Shown here piece after piece: positions 34,419 through 43,928 of a stretch of 64,000 nt of DNA (its first letter is position 1; each line of letters starts with the position of its first letter). Source of the DNA: an uncultured delta proteobacterium (lineage in GTDB: Bacteria > Myxococcota_A > Polyangia > Polyangiales > Polyangiaceae). Position numbers and translations under genes: made by a program. The notes below the pieces were generated by a model. It saw nothing but the letters and a program-made list of their open reading frames with translations. It made no database searches and had not been told where the DNA came from. Where the stretch lies: NCBI GenBank assembly GCA_903906315.1, contig CAIVJW010000048.1, positions 1 through 64,000 of the forward strand. The letters run 5' to 3'.

Positions 34419-36124
34419 GGCTTGTACGGGTCCTTCTCGTCGATCGGGCTCGCGGACTTGGCCGGCTTGGCGCCGGGACGCTTCGATCCTTCACCGGTGG
34501 CGGCGGGCAGCGCGCCGCCCGCGGGCCAGGGGCCGCCGAGCACCGGCGCCGCCGCGGACGGGGCCGTCGACGCCTCCGCGCCAGCGTCCTCGAGCGCGAG
34601 GAGCGAGATGGCGACCACGATGGCCTTCTCGTAGCTCACCATCCGAGTCTCGGACTTGAGGCCGGGCCCCTCGACGTCGACGCGGTGCATGGACCCGTCG
34701 CGCGGCACCTGCGCCACGAACGGGTTGTCCGCGAGCGGCACGCCGTCGAGGCGCGCGATCGCGCCCGCGGGCCCGAACGAGATCGACAGGCCCACGCGGT
34801 CGGCCGCGACCGACGCGTCCGGCGCCTGCGCCGCGGAAACGGGCTTCGCCGGCGCCTGGAGCTTCAGCGACAGCAGCACGAAGATGCCGATGACCGACGC
34901 GATGGCCATGAACGCGAGCCCGGCGAGGACGCCGCGGCCCGTCGCGGGGCCGGGCGCCGCGCGCGGGCCGACGTCGGCCGCGAGCACGGTCGAATGCGAT
35001 CCGGAGGCGCTCGCCCCGCCACCGCCGTGCAGCACCGGCAGCGCGTCGGAGCTCGAGACCCGCCGGGTGGCCTCGCTGCGATCGACGCGGCCCGCCGTGC
35101 CGTCGAACGCCCCGGGCGGCGCGCTGAGGACGGGCACGGGCAAGGAGGTCGACGTCTCGCGCAGCAAGCGCCGCATCTGCTCGTCGATGACGCGCCGGAT
35201 GTGCTCGCGCTCGTCGGCGAACTCGCGCGTGAGGAGCTCGGCGACGTCGCGGTTGCCGAGGCGGCGGGTCGTGCGATCCAGGTACTGCTCGAGCGCCTCG
35301 CGGAACTCGTCCGCGCTCGCGAAGCGGTCGTCGCGGAGATGCGCCATCGCGCGATCGCAGATGGCGGCCAGCTCCGGGTCGGCGTCCGGCTTCACGTCGC
35401 GGATGCGCGGCTCCTGGCCCGACAGGCGGCGGCCGAGGATCGCCGTCTGGCCGTCGTTGGCGGCGAGCCGCTGCCCCGCCATCGCCTCCCAGAGCATGAC
35501 GCCGACCGCGAAGACGTCGGTGCGCGCGTCCACGCTGTCGCCGCCGGCCTGCTCGGGCGCCATGTACGCGAGCTTGCCCTTGAACATGCCGCTCTGGGTG
35601 CTGCTCGACGCGCCGGTCGCCTTGGCGATGCCGAAGTCGACGAGCTTGACCTGCCCGTCGTACGTGACGAACACGTTCTGGGGGCTCACGTCGCGGTGCA
35701 CCACGCCGAGGGGCGTGCCGTCGAAGTCGCGCAGCGTGTGGGCGTACTGCAAGCCCGCGAGCACGTCCGCGAGGATGCGCACGTGCAGCCCGAGCGGCAT
35801 GCGGCCGCGCCCCAGCTTGCGCAGGACGACGTGCAGCGGCTGCCCGTCGAGGTAGTCCATCGCGAGGAAGTGGCGCGCGCCGTCGACGCCGACCTCGTAG
35901 GTCTGGACCACGTTCGGGTGGTTGAGGCGCGCCGCGATGCGCGCCTCGTTCATGAACATCGCGAGGAAGTCCTCGTCGTGCTCGAGGTCGCCCTTGAGCA
36001 GCTTGATGACGAGCAGCTTGTGGAACCCGCCGGGCCCGGGGACGCACGACAGGAACACCGACGCCATGCCGCCCTCTCCGAGCTTGGCGATGACGTGATA
36101 TTTCCCGACGCGATCAGCCTGCAT
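34415..36124 (-). CDS. Membrane-anchored eukaryotic-type Ser/Thr protein kinase
   Basis: A 569-residue receptor-like kinase. The catalytic domain (8-290) has GEGGMASVF, Lys41, HRDVSPQN at 143-150 and DFG at 163-165, and an APE-like AYMAPEQ. A Ser/Pro/Ala-rich linker follows, then one membrane segment (about residues 408-430, AFMAIASVIGIFVLLSLKL). The outer C-terminal ~120 residues include a PEGA-like piece (IARLDGVPLADNPFV). It lies two bases after the lipoprotein gene and overlaps the TPR/PEGA gene, so the three form an operon and could work as one envelope signalling unit. Confidence 0.92.
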   Translation of the reverse strand: MQADRVGKYHVIAKLGEGGMASVFLSCVPGPGGFHKLLVIKLLKGDLEHDEDFLAMFMNEARIAARLNHPNVVQTYEVGVDGARHFLAMDYLDGQPLHVVLRKLGRGRMPLGLHVRILADVLAGLQYAHTLRDFDGTPLGVVHRDVSPQNVFVTYDGQVKLVDFGIAKATGASSSTQSGMFKGKLAYMAPEQAGGDSVDARTDVFAVGVMLWEAMAGQRLAANDGQTAILGRRLSGQEPRIRDVKPDADPELAAICDRAMAHLRDDRFASADEFREALEQYLDRTTRRLGNRDVAELLTREFADEREHIRRVIDEQMRRLLRETSTSLPVPVLSAPPGAFDGTAGRVDRSEATRRVSSSDALPVLHGGGGASASGSHSTVLAADVGPRAAPGPATGRGVLAGLAFMAIASVIGIFVLLSLKLQAPAKPVSAAQAPDASVAADRVGLSISFGPAGAIARLDGVPLADNPFVAQVPRDGSMHRVDVEGPGLKSETRMVSYEKAIVVAISLLALEDAGAEASTAPSAAAPVLGGPWPAGGALPAATGEGSKRPGAKPAKSASPIDEKDPYKP

Positions 36125-36126
36125 GG

Positions 36127-36990
36127 TCAGTGCGGCGTGGGGCCGATGAGGACGAACGAGATCGTGTTGGGGAGGACCTGGAAGCTCGACTCGCCGATGA
36201 AGGCGTCACCCTTCGCGACGTAGGCGCGCGCGACGACCGACTTGGCCACCAGGTTGAAGAAGCCGCCGAACCCGTCGCTGTCGGTCGCCGTCGTCCCGGG
36301 CGGCGTCATGGGAGCCTGGTTGACGAGGTAAAATTCGGAGCTCTTCGCGTCGGCGTTCGGCGAACGGAAGCGCACGCCGCCGACGGTCTCGCCGCCGCAA
36401 TCGACCGAAGCCAGGATGGCCGTCCCCCGGGTGGGATCGACCTCCAGCCCGGCGAGCGTCGCGAGGATCGCGTAGTCCGACGGTCGCAGCAGGCGGATGT
36501 CCTTGAACCGCGGGTCCGCCATGAGCGGGCGGCCGACGTACACGCGCGTGTCGACGACCGCCGGGTCGGTGACCCGCACGAAGCCGTCGAAGCCCTGCAC
36601 GACCTTGAGCTTCACGGCGCCGGTCTTCGTGGGCGAGATTCCCTTCGGATAGTCCGGATTATTCCCCGTACAGGTGACATCGAGCTTGTCGCAGACGTCG
36701 ATGACCGCCGTGGTGACCGGGGACTTGTCGAACGCCAGGATGAGCTGGATGTCGAGCGCGACCTTCTGGGTCTTGTCGGGAGCGGGCTTGATGACATGGC
36801 CGAGGCAGCCCCAGACCGCATCGACCACCGTCGGCGCCACGCAGACGCTGTCGACGCAGGTCGCGTCGGCGAAGCCGCGGGCGGCACAATCGGACGCGGA
36901 CTCGCACTGAGCCTCGCCCGGCGCCAGCAAGGCCGTGCAGCCCTGGGCACCGAGCAAGAGCGGCAAGCTCGCCAACGCGAGGCGGTTCAC
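36127..36990 (-). CDS. Predicted lipoprotein of unknown function
   Basis: A 287-residue protein started at GTG 36990. The N-terminus is hydrophobic (LALASLPLLLGAQGC) with a lipobox-like end at Cys18, followed by a small Cys-rich section with six cysteines by residue 62, as is common in myxobacterial surface lipoproteins. The remainder is a beta-rich domain without recognised motifs. It is two bases ahead of a membrane Ser/Thr kinase, so it may be that kinase's envelope partner. I do not recognise the family. No good ribosome binding site is seen before the GTG. Confidence 0.7.
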   Translation of the reverse strand: MNRLALASLPLLLGAQGCTALLAPGEAQCESASDCAARGFADATCVDSVCVAPTVVDAVWGCLGHVIKPAPDKTQKVALDIQLILAFDKSPVTTAVIDVCDKLDVTCTGNNPDYPKGISPTKTGAVKLKVVQGFDGFVRVTDPAVVDTRVYVGRPLMADPRFKDIRLLRPSDYAILATLAGLEVDPTRGTAILASVDCGGETVGGVRFRSPNADAKSSEFYLVNQAPMTPPGTTATDSDGFGGFFNLVAKSVVARAYVAKGDAFIGESSFQVLPNTISFVLIGPTPH

Positions 36991-37130
36991 CCGGGTAGGG
37001 TACCCGCGGGCGCCCCTCGAATCAAAGCGAAGCCTGCCCGGAGGTCGCCGGTACCTCCCGGCGCGGTGGCCCGGCCCACCCCTCCCCTCGCGGTCGCGCG
37101 CCCCGCGTCGACCTCGCCTACGCTGCGGCC

Positions 37131-38297
37131 ATGGTCCCGCGAGCGCTCGCCATCGCGACCTTGACGGCGCTCGGGGGCTGCGCGAGCCCGCGTGGAGACG
37201 GCGCCGCGAGCGCGGCCACGGCGGCGACGGCAGGCGACGCCGGACCGTCCGGCGTCACGACGGTCCGCGTCCACTACCCCGCCGGCGCCCACGCGATCGC
37301 GCTCCGCGGGTCGCGCGATCCGCTCGAGTGGGGCCATGGCGTCCCGATGGCCCGCGGCGATCAGGACGTGTTCACGCTCGTGATCGAGGGCCTCGCCAAG
37401 CCGATCGAGCTCAAGCCGCTGCTCGACGACGCGACCTGGTCGCTCGGGCCGAACTACCGGGCGTCGCCCGGCGACACGCTCGACCTCTACCCTCGCTTCT
37501 CGCGCGTGGCGGGCGAGGTGCGCGTCCACGACGGCTTCGCCTCCGCGATCCTGGGCAACGCCCGGTCGATCCGCGTCTACGTCCCGCCGACGTACCTCGA
37601 GAACACGATCGCGAGCTTCCCGGTCGTCTACATGCACGACGGGCAGAACCTCTTCGACCCCTCGGTCGCGTACTCGGGCGTGACGTGGCGCGTGGCGGAG
37701 ACGATGGACGCCGCGGCGAAGGACGCGAGCATCGCCGAGGCGATCGTCGTCGGGGTCGACAACACCGGCGATCGCGTCGCGGAATACACGCCGACGGCCG
37801 ATGCGACGTGGGGCGAAGGCGGCAAGGGCGAAGCGTACGTGCGGATGATCGTCGAGGAGCTCAAGCCGAGGATCGACGCCGAGTACCGGACGCGCCCCGG
37901 CAGCGGCGACACCGCGATCGTGGGGTCGTCGCTCGGCGGGCTCGTGTCGGCGTGGGCCGGCGTCACCCGCCCCGAGGTCTTCGGCCTCGTGGGCGCGCTC
38001 TCACCAACGACCTGGTGGGACGGTCGCATGATCCTCGGCGTCGTCGCGTCCATCCCGTCGCGACCGACGCGCGCGCGCCGCGTGTACGTCGACAGCGGCG
38101 ACGCCGGCGCGCTGCCCGGCGAGCCGCCGAACGACGGCGTGACCGACACCGAGGCGCTCGCCGACGCATACCGGGCGGCGGGCTACGTCGACGCGGTCAC
38201 GCTCCGCTACCTGGTGCAGCACGGCGCGACGCACGATGAGGCGCACTGGGCCGAGCGCCTGCCCGGCGCGCTCTCCTTCCTGCTCGGCCCGCGCTGA
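37131..38297 (+). CDS. Putative esterase lipoprotein (esterase D / enterochelin-esterase-like alpha/beta hydrolase)
   Basis: A 388-residue protein. The N-terminus is a lipoprotein signal with LTALGGC, giving a lipidated Cys17. Residues ~45-110 resemble a CBM48-like beta domain (VHYPAGAHAIALRGS), then comes the hydrolase fold: VVYMHDGQNLF, nucleophile Ser267 in VGSSLGG, acid candidate in VYVDSGD and His in GATHDEAHWAERL. This is the standard layout of the Fes/esterase D group (PF00756). It probably hydrolyses an ester outside the cytoplasmic membrane; the substrate cannot be inferred. Divergent from the lipoprotein/kinase operon with 140 bp between. Confidence 0.88.
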   Translation: MVPRALAIATLTALGGCASPRGDGAASAATAATAGDAGPSGVTTVRVHYPAGAHAIALRGSRDPLEWGHGVPMARGDQDVFTLVIEGLAKPIELKPLLDDATWSLGPNYRASPGDTLDLYPRFSRVAGEVRVHDGFASAILGNARSIRVYVPPTYLENTIASFPVVYMHDGQNLFDPSVAYSGVTWRVAETMDAAAKDASIAEAIVVGVDNTGDRVAEYTPTADATWGEGGKGEAYVRMIVEELKPRIDAEYRTRPGSGDTAIVGSSLGGLVSAWAGVTRPEVFGLVGALSPTTWWDGRMILGVVASIPSRPTRARRVYVDSGDAGALPGEPPNDGVTDTEALADAYRAAGYVDAVTLRYLVQHGATHDEAHWAERLPGALSFLLGPR

Positions 38298-38445
38298 GAC
38301 GGGGGTCCGCAGCGCGCCGCTTCCTCGAAGGGCTTCGAGGCCGCAGCTCGGCGCCTGCGGGCGCACCGGACATCGCGGCCGGGACCACGCGCGGCCGGCG
38401 AACCCTTCCGCGCGCGGCCGGCTCTTCAGCCGGGTGGAGGCGAGG

Positions 38446-38838
38446 ATGAAGACGGCAACGACGACGACGACCGAGGTGCGCGCGGACAACTTCGAGGCGC
38501 TCCTGAAGCGCGAGGGCATCGTGTTCATCGACTGGTGGGCGCCGTGGTGCGGCCCCTGCCGGAGGTTCGGGCCGATCTTCGAGGCGGCGGCCCAGAAGCA
38601 CCCGGACATCACCTGGGGCAAGGTGAACACCGACGCCGAGCAGGATCTCGCGGGCGAGTTCGCGATCCGGTCCATCCCCACGCTCATGGCCTTCCGCGAC
38701 GGGGTGCTGGTTTTCGAGCAGCCCGGGATGCTGCCCGCGGCCGCGCTGGAGCAGCTGGTGAAGGCGATCCGCGATCTCGACATGACCGAGGTCCGGCGCT
38801 CGATCGCCGCGGCGCAGGCGACGCGCGCGGCGAGCTGA
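38446..38838 (+). CDS. trxA: Thioredoxin
   Basis: A 130-residue thioredoxin, slightly longer than the usual ~108. ATG 38446 is preferred to an upstream ATG because GGAGGCGAGG lies directly before it and the extra residues upstream are not thioredoxin-like. The active site WAPWCGPC has Cys35 and Cys38; the cis-proline is in SIPTLMAF. The ~15-residue C-terminal extension is Arg/Ala rich. Cytosolic disulfide reductant. It stands alone between an esterase and a small membrane protein. Confidence 0.92.
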   Translation: MKTATTTTTEVRADNFEALLKREGIVFIDWWAPWCGPCRRFGPIFEAAAQKHPDITWGKVNTDAEQDLAGEFAIRSIPTLMAFRDGVLVFEQPGMLPAAALEQLVKAIRDLDMTEVRRSIAAAQATRAAS

Positions 38839-38977
38839 TTCGCCGCCCCGCGGGCGGCCGCGCCCAACCCGGCTGCGCCGCGCGACGTCGCGCCTCGCGC
38901 GGTCGCCGGCGGCGATCCCATCGAGCCCATCGAGCGCGCCGATTGACGCGGCTGCCGCCCCGGGGCCCTCTCCGCCC

Positions 38978-39268
38978 GTGGACGCCATCGAGCTCGTCGC
39001 CATCGTCGCCATCCTCCTCGTGCTCGCGATGGGGGCGCTCGCGCTCGCGTTCGTGCTCCGCCGCGCCGCCGGCGCGCTGGCGAGCGCGAAAGGTCACCAG
39101 GCCGACGCAGCCAGCCGCGTCGACCGCGCGCTGCAGCTCCAGGAGGAGGCCATCCTCCTCGCGCGGGAATCGGTCGCGGCGCAGCGCGAGACCAATCGCC
39201 TCCTCGCCGAGCTGCTCCTCGCGAGCGCGGACGCACGAGCCACGAAGCCCCGCGAACCCGCGTCCTGA
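38978..39268 (+). CDS. Small single-span membrane protein with coiled coil
   Basis: A 96-residue protein from GTG 38978. Residues 2-27 form one hydrophobic helix (IELVAIVAILLVLAMGALAL). Residues ~45-85 are an amphipathic, Glu/Arg/Ala-rich likely coiled coil. I see no recognisable family. Strong GC3 bias and a coherent membrane-plus-helix design support it as a real gene. The start codon is not backed by a clear ribosome binding site. Confidence 0.6.
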   Translation: MDAIELVAIVAILLVLAMGALALAFVLRRAAGALASAKGHQADAASRVDRALQLQEEAILLARESVAAQRETNRLLAELLLASADARATKPREPAS

Positions 39269-39388
39269 GCGCTCCTCGGCGCGCGATCTCCTCCGTGCTC
39301 GTACGCGCGGACCGCGAGGCCAATCGGCGTCGCCGTCGGCGGATTCCACGTCCGCCGACCTCGGCCGGCTGCGACGGCGATCGCCCGT

Positions 39389-40315
39389 TCAGCGCGGCAG
39401 AACGCCGCCGAGCGCCTTCGCGAACGTCGCCGCGGGCATCGTCGCCCGCCCCACGAGCTCGGCGCCCACCGACCCCAGCGTGACGGCGGCGAGCGCTCCG
39501 GCCAGATCCGGCGGCACCTTGCCAGCCTTCTTCGTCGATGCCAGCAGCTGCTTCGCCTTCGCGACGGCGGCCGACGCGGCCTTCGCGCTGTCGAGGACGA
39601 GGTGCACCTCGGTCGCGAGGTTGCCCGCCTTCGCGTCGGCCGACGCATACGCGCGCACCAACGTGGCGCCGAGCTCCGGCAGAGGCCCGCTCTTCGCGAC
39701 CAGGGCCCAGAACGCCGAGTCCGTCGTCGACCCCGCGAGCAGCGGCGCCATCGCCTTGTCACCCGCGAGGCCGCCCGAGGTCATGGCCGTCAGCAGGGCC
39801 TTGTCGCCCGGGGAGTCCGCGATGGCCAGGACGTCCATGGCGAGCCACCGCACGTAGACGTTCGTCGGCGCGATGCCGGCGAAGACCGTCAAATCGCCCT
39901 TCGCGGTGAGCGTCACCGTCTTGCCGCTCCCCTGAGCGAGCTTGCGGAAGCACGCGTCGACGTCGCCGCGCGTGGTCCCCTTGAAGGCCACGATCACGAC
40001 CCCCTTCGCGTGGGCATCCATCCCCGCGACGGCCGAGTCGATCTGGTTGATTGGATCGATGGCGCAGACGCCGCGGACGGACTTCGCGTCGTGCGCGCCG
40101 AGGCCGGCCTTGGCCAGCAGCTGCGGCAGCAGGATCTCCGGCAGCTTGCTCGCGCGCAGCTCGCCGACGTCGAAGCCCGCCACGGCGAGGAGGCCCGCCG
40201 GCAGCGCCGCCTTGGCGACGGCCAGGGCTCGGGACTCTGCGCCCGCCGTCGTCGACAGGGTCGCGCCGAGCGCGAACGCGGCGCAGGCCGTCGTGATGCG
40301 TACGAGCTGTCTCAT
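39389..40315 (-). CDS. Secreted protein of unknown function
   Basis: A 308-residue protein. ATG 40315 is selected because the residues that follow (MRQLVRITTACAAFALGATL) form a typical signal peptide ending around residue 25, while the extra residues available upstream are Arg-rich. The mature part is alpha/beta with many Ala, Lys and Gly and two cysteines (VRGVCAID, DACFRKL). It shows internal similarity of hydrophobic strands but no recognised domain. It may belong to a myxobacterial-specific family of periplasmic proteins. It is followed, 140 bp away, by the end of no co-directional gene; it appears to be monocistronic. Confidence 0.7.
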   Translation of the reverse strand: MRQLVRITTACAAFALGATLSTTAGAESRALAVAKAALPAGLLAVAGFDVGELRASKLPEILLPQLLAKAGLGAHDAKSVRGVCAIDPINQIDSAVAGMDAHAKGVVIVAFKGTTRGDVDACFRKLAQGSGKTVTLTAKGDLTVFAGIAPTNVYVRWLAMDVLAIADSPGDKALLTAMTSGGLAGDKAMAPLLAGSTTDSAFWALVAKSGPLPELGATLVRAYASADAKAGNLATEVHLVLDSAKAASAAVAKAKQLLASTKKAGKVPPDLAGALAAVTLGSVGAELVGRATMPAATFAKALGGVLPR

Positions 40316-40456
40316 CGTCGAGGCCTTTCGCGCGTGGCAGGGTCGGGCGCCGTGGGGTCGGCGGACGATGCTACCCCGGCCGGCGCCGGATCTCCCCACT
40401 TCGTCGTCGAACGCCCGTCGAGATCGCGCGGGCGGCGCGCCCCGGGCCCGGTCGGA

Positions 40457-43174
40457 TCACACCGAGTCGCGGCGCTTGAGCATCACCATCACCGTCACGA
40501 TGGCGGCCAGCGTCATGCCGGAGAGCACGAGCAGCGAAACGGCCGGCGTCGGATACGTCGAGAATCCGAGCCCGCCAGCCCCTTCGGTGGTGTTGCGCAG
40601 CTCCTCCACCGCGCAGTCGAAGCGACCACCGACGATGCCTTTGCCGGTCGCCACGCACGCCTTGATCCGCCACGACGCCGCGAGCTCCACGCGCTCGGCG
40701 GCCAGGAGCCCCTCGAACGACCACCGCGAGGGGACGACGGCCATGACGTACTCGAGCCACGGCTTGTTCGTCATCGGCACCATGCGGCCACCGAGCACCA
40801 CCTGCGGGATGAGCGCGATCGGGGTGAGCGCCATCGCCGCCTCCGAGGAGACGACCACCGACGACAGCAACAGGCCGATCGAGGCCGCGCACATCGCGGT
40901 CAGCACCATGAACGCGAGCATCACGAAGTACGCCCGCGCGGTCGACTCCCCGAGCCCGAGCGTCGTGAACACGATCGTGAGCAGCACCGTGCACTGCACC
41001 AGACACAGCAGCGAGAGCAGGGTGAACTTGCTCATCACGTAGTTGAATATCGACAGGTTCACCATCCGCTCGCGCCGGTAGATCGCCTGCTCGGCCACGA
41101 TCTCGCGGGCGGCGTTGCTGGTGCCGAACCACAGCGAGGCGATCGCCAGAAAGAAGATCGCCCCGCCGAAGTCGGCCACGCGGGTGAATCTCGACAGGTC
41201 CCCCACGCAGGCGGGCGCGATCTGGGCGCCCTTCTTGAGGAGCGTGCTCTCGACGCCCTGGAGGAAGTTCTGGCACCAGAGGTTCGGCATCTTCGCCGGG
41301 TTCGAGAACACCAGCGCGAGCAGCGCTCCGATGATGGGCGCCTGCGCGAGCAGAATGGCGGTGCCGGCTCGGTCGCGTCGCTTCACGATCGCGTACCGCT
41401 GGAGGAGCAGCCAGAACTGGCGCAGCAGCGGCACCTTCGCGCGCGTGGGGGCGCGGTTCTCCGTCGGCGCGCCGGGCTGCCGCGCGCCCGAGTACATCTT
41501 CTTGTAGGTCGCGTTTTCGGGGCGGTAGTACTCGTCGCGCCACTGCTTGGCGGACGCGAGCCGCGCGCCCGCCTTGTCCGGGAACTGGCCGCTCGCCGCG
41601 GCCTCCTCCTCGCGCTTCTTGAGGAGGTCGAACATGTCCCGCGGGTTGTCGATGCCGCCGCCCTTGTGGGCGACGTACCGGCCGAAGAACTCGTAGCTCT
41701 CCTTGCCCGTAGGCCCGTAGTACACCGGCACCCCACCGAAGCCCATGATCAGGGCCAGGTTGAACTTCTCGTACTCCTCGCGCGCCGGCTGGTGGATGGT
41801 GACGATGATTGTCTTGCCGTACTTCTTCGCGAGGCCGGAGAGCAGATCGATGAGCGCCACGGTGTCGTCGGCCGCGAGCCCGCTCGTCGGCTCGTCGAGG
41901 AACATCAGCGCCGGATCGGTGACGAGCTCGAGGGCGATGTTCACGCGCTTGCGCTGGCCGCCCGACAGCACCTTGCGCTCCGGCCGGCCGATCTCGAGGT
42001 TCTTCACCTGCTCGAGGCCGAGGTCCTTGATCACGGCCTCGACGCGCCGGTCGATCTCCGCGTCGCTGTAGTCGGGCGGGAGGCGGAACTGGGCCGAGTA
42101 CTTGATCGCCTCGAACACCGTGAGCTCCGGGTGGACGATGTCGTCCTGAGGCACGTAGCCGATGCTCCCTCGCAGCGCGTCGTAGATGGCGTAGAGGTTC
42201 TCACCGTTGACGCGCACCTCGCCCGAGCTCGGGCGCAAATAGCCATTGAGCACGGTGAGGAGCGTCGTCTTGCCCGCCCCCGAAGGGCCCATCAGCGCGA
42301 TGAGGTCGCCCGGGTTCGCCTTGAACGTGACGTGGTCGAGGAGGACCTTCTTCGCGGCCTTGTTCTCGCGGTCCTGGACGGCGAGGAAGAGATCCAGCGC
42401 CTCGATCTCCATGAGATTGCCCGACCAGTCGGCGCGGTCCGAGTCGACCCACGCGCGCACGGTGGACCCCTCGAGGCCCAGGAAGACCGCGTAGGGCCCG
42501 ATGAAGACCTTGTCGCCGGGCGTGATCTTGACGGGCACGTTCGGGGCGATGCGCATCCCGCCGATGTGCGTCCCGTTGGTGCTGCCGAGGTCGGTCACGG
42601 CGAGCATGCCGTCGGGCGTCGGCGCGACGGTGGCGTGCCGACTCGACACCTGCGGATACGGCATCACGATGTCCGCCTCCGGCTGACGGCCAATCGTGGC
42701 CTGCCGCCCGGCGCCGCCGAGCGCCTTCTCGCCGAGCATCGTGCGCACGCGGCCCGCGGCGGCTGGCGGGGAGACGAGCTCGGGAGCCTCCTGCAGCGAG
42801 GGCACGGCCATCGTCCGCGCGACGCGCCTCGAGGGAGCGCGAGAGTCCGGCAAGCTCGACGCGACCGGCGACACGCCGCCGGCGAGGCTCGGCGCGGCGC
42901 CGGCGGCCGACGAGTAGCCCGCAGCGGCCGAGGGCGGCACGACCGCCGAGGGCGACGCGGCGAGCGCATGCGCGGGCAGGCCCGCCGCCCGCGCCGCGAC
43001 GATCGCTTGCAGAAACGGAGGCACCTCGGTCACGGGCACCCACAGCTGCGTCCCGACCGCGCAGACCGCGCTGTCGGGGCCGATCTGAGCGAGCGAGATC
43101 CCTTGAATCATCGCCTGGGACGTGAAGGGACCGGTTGCGCCGCCGGAGCCGGCCCTCAGATACCACTCGCTCAT
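40457..43174 (-). CDS. ABCG-type transporter with N-terminal GYF_2 and FHA domains
   Basis: A 905-residue protein; ATG 43174 begins a GYF_2-like domain (EWYLRAGSGGATGPFTSQAM, about 1-55). After a linker, an FHA domain (about 165-240) has IGRQPEADIV, SSRHA and STNGTHIGG, so it should bind phosphothreonine peptides. The ATPase then shows Walker A GPSGAGKTT, the signature LSGGQRKRVN, Walker B ALMFLDEPT and an H-loop IVTIHQPA, in ABCG style. The C-terminal third has about six membrane segments, making it a half-transporter. The FHA domain suggests control by Ser/Thr kinases, which are abundant here. Substrate unknown. An upstream region of 200 bp is shared with a divergent small membrane protein. 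Confidence 0.92.
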   Translation of the reverse strand: MSEWYLRAGSGGATGPFTSQAMIQGISLAQIGPDSAVCAVGTQLWVPVTEVPPFLQAIVAARAAGLPAHALAASPSAVVPPSAAAGYSSAAGAAPSLAGGVSPVASSLPDSRAPSRRVARTMAVPSLQEAPELVSPPAAAGRVRTMLGEKALGGAGRQATIGRQPEADIVMPYPQVSSRHATVAPTPDGMLAVTDLGSTNGTHIGGMRIAPNVPVKITPGDKVFIGPYAVFLGLEGSTVRAWVDSDRADWSGNLMEIEALDLFLAVQDRENKAAKKVLLDHVTFKANPGDLIALMGPSGAGKTTLLTVLNGYLRPSSGEVRVNGENLYAIYDALRGSIGYVPQDDIVHPELTVFEAIKYSAQFRLPPDYSDAEIDRRVEAVIKDLGLEQVKNLEIGRPERKVLSGGQRKRVNIALELVTDPALMFLDEPTSGLAADDTVALIDLLSGLAKKYGKTIIVTIHQPAREEYEKFNLALIMGFGGVPVYYGPTGKESYEFFGRYVAHKGGGIDNPRDMFDLLKKREEEAAASGQFPDKAGARLASAKQWRDEYYRPENATYKKMYSGARQPGAPTENRAPTRAKVPLLRQFWLLLQRYAIVKRRDRAGTAILLAQAPIIGALLALVFSNPAKMPNLWCQNFLQGVESTLLKKGAQIAPACVGDLSRFTRVADFGGAIFFLAIASLWFGTSNAAREIVAEQAIYRRERMVNLSIFNYVMSKFTLLSLLCLVQCTVLLTIVFTTLGLGESTARAYFVMLAFMVLTAMCAASIGLLLSSVVVSSEAAMALTPIALIPQVVLGGRMVPMTNKPWLEYVMAVVPSRWSFEGLLAAERVELAASWRIKACVATGKGIVGGRFDCAVEELRNTTEGAGGLGFSTYPTPAVSLLVLSGMTLAAIVTVMVMLKRRDSV

Positions 43175-43377
43175 GGTCCCGGAGGCTACAGCAGATGCGG
43201 ACGCGCCGTCGGCTGCGTGGCGCCACGGCGAGGAGCTTCGCGTGTGGAGTCCGTCACGGCGTGCGGCGAGGCCGAAGAGAGCGCGCCGGACCCGGCGGAA
43301 TGTTGCGTCCACACGGCCATTGCGTCGCCCACGACCGCGGCCGGGAACAAGCCGCGTCCGGCGGCGTCTGCGCCGCA

Positions 43378-43731
43378 ATGCGTGACGAACTCTGCGACGG
43401 GCCGGCAGACGACACCCCCTGGATCGCCGACGCCGCCTGCGTGGATCCCCTCGAGGTGCCCGATCGCGAGCCGCTCGAGTGCGCAGACGCGCGCCGGGCG
43501 CTGATCTGGGGCGTGGTCGGCGTCGTGTGCCTCGGCTTCGTGATCGGCCCGGTCGCGCTCGCGATCGGACATCGCGCGCGCCTCGCGATCGCCGACCGGC
43601 CGGAGCTCCGCGGAGCCGGCGCCGCCCGCGCGGCGATCGCCCTCGGGAAGATCGGCTTCGCCCTCCACTTGACGCTCGCGGCGACGGTGATCCCGTGGCT
43701 GCTCTTCATGCTGCCGCTCCTCGGCGGCTGA
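43378..43731 (+). CDS. Small two-span membrane protein
   Basis: A 117-residue protein from ATG 43378. The N-terminal ~40 residues are acidic and contain three cysteines. Two membrane segments are visible (ALIWGVVGVVCLGFVIGPVALAIG and LHLTLAATVIPWLLFMLPLL) with a basic/Ala loop between, resembling DUF4190-like small proteins. Divergent from the FHA-ABC transporter gene. Function unknown. Confidence 0.65.
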   Translation: MRDELCDGPADDTPWIADAACVDPLEVPDREPLECADARRALIWGVVGVVCLGFVIGPVALAIGHRARLAIADRPELRGAGAARAAIALGKIGFALHLTLAATVIPWLLFMLPLLGG

Positions 43732-43880
43732 CGCGACCGCGGCGCTCCGCCGAGATCCGGACCCGAGGGTCAGCGAATCGCCGTCGCCAAGACGACCATG
43801 CGCTCGTCGGTCGCCTGGAGGCCGCAGACCGAGCCCGCACCGCGAGCCTGGCCTCGGAGCCTCTCCATCGGCGCCGACAC

Positions 43881-43908
43881 TTGGGCGCCGCATGTGCGCG
43901 CGCATACT
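43881..43908 (+). promoter_or_regulatory. Candidate sigma-70 promoter before the PilB-like gene
   Basis: TTGGGC (43881-43886) and CATACT (43903-43908) are separated by 16 bp and lie just upstream of the ATG at 43929. An AT-richer patch in this GC-rich context supports it, but both hexamers are imperfect and it would give a very short leader. Confidence 0.3.
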
Positions 43909-43928
43909 GTGCTAGCGTACGCGCCGCC

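Noticed and set aside
39602-43504. 1300-codon open frame on the plus strand
   Set aside because: Antisense to the secreted-protein gene and the FHA-ABC transporter, with no family features.
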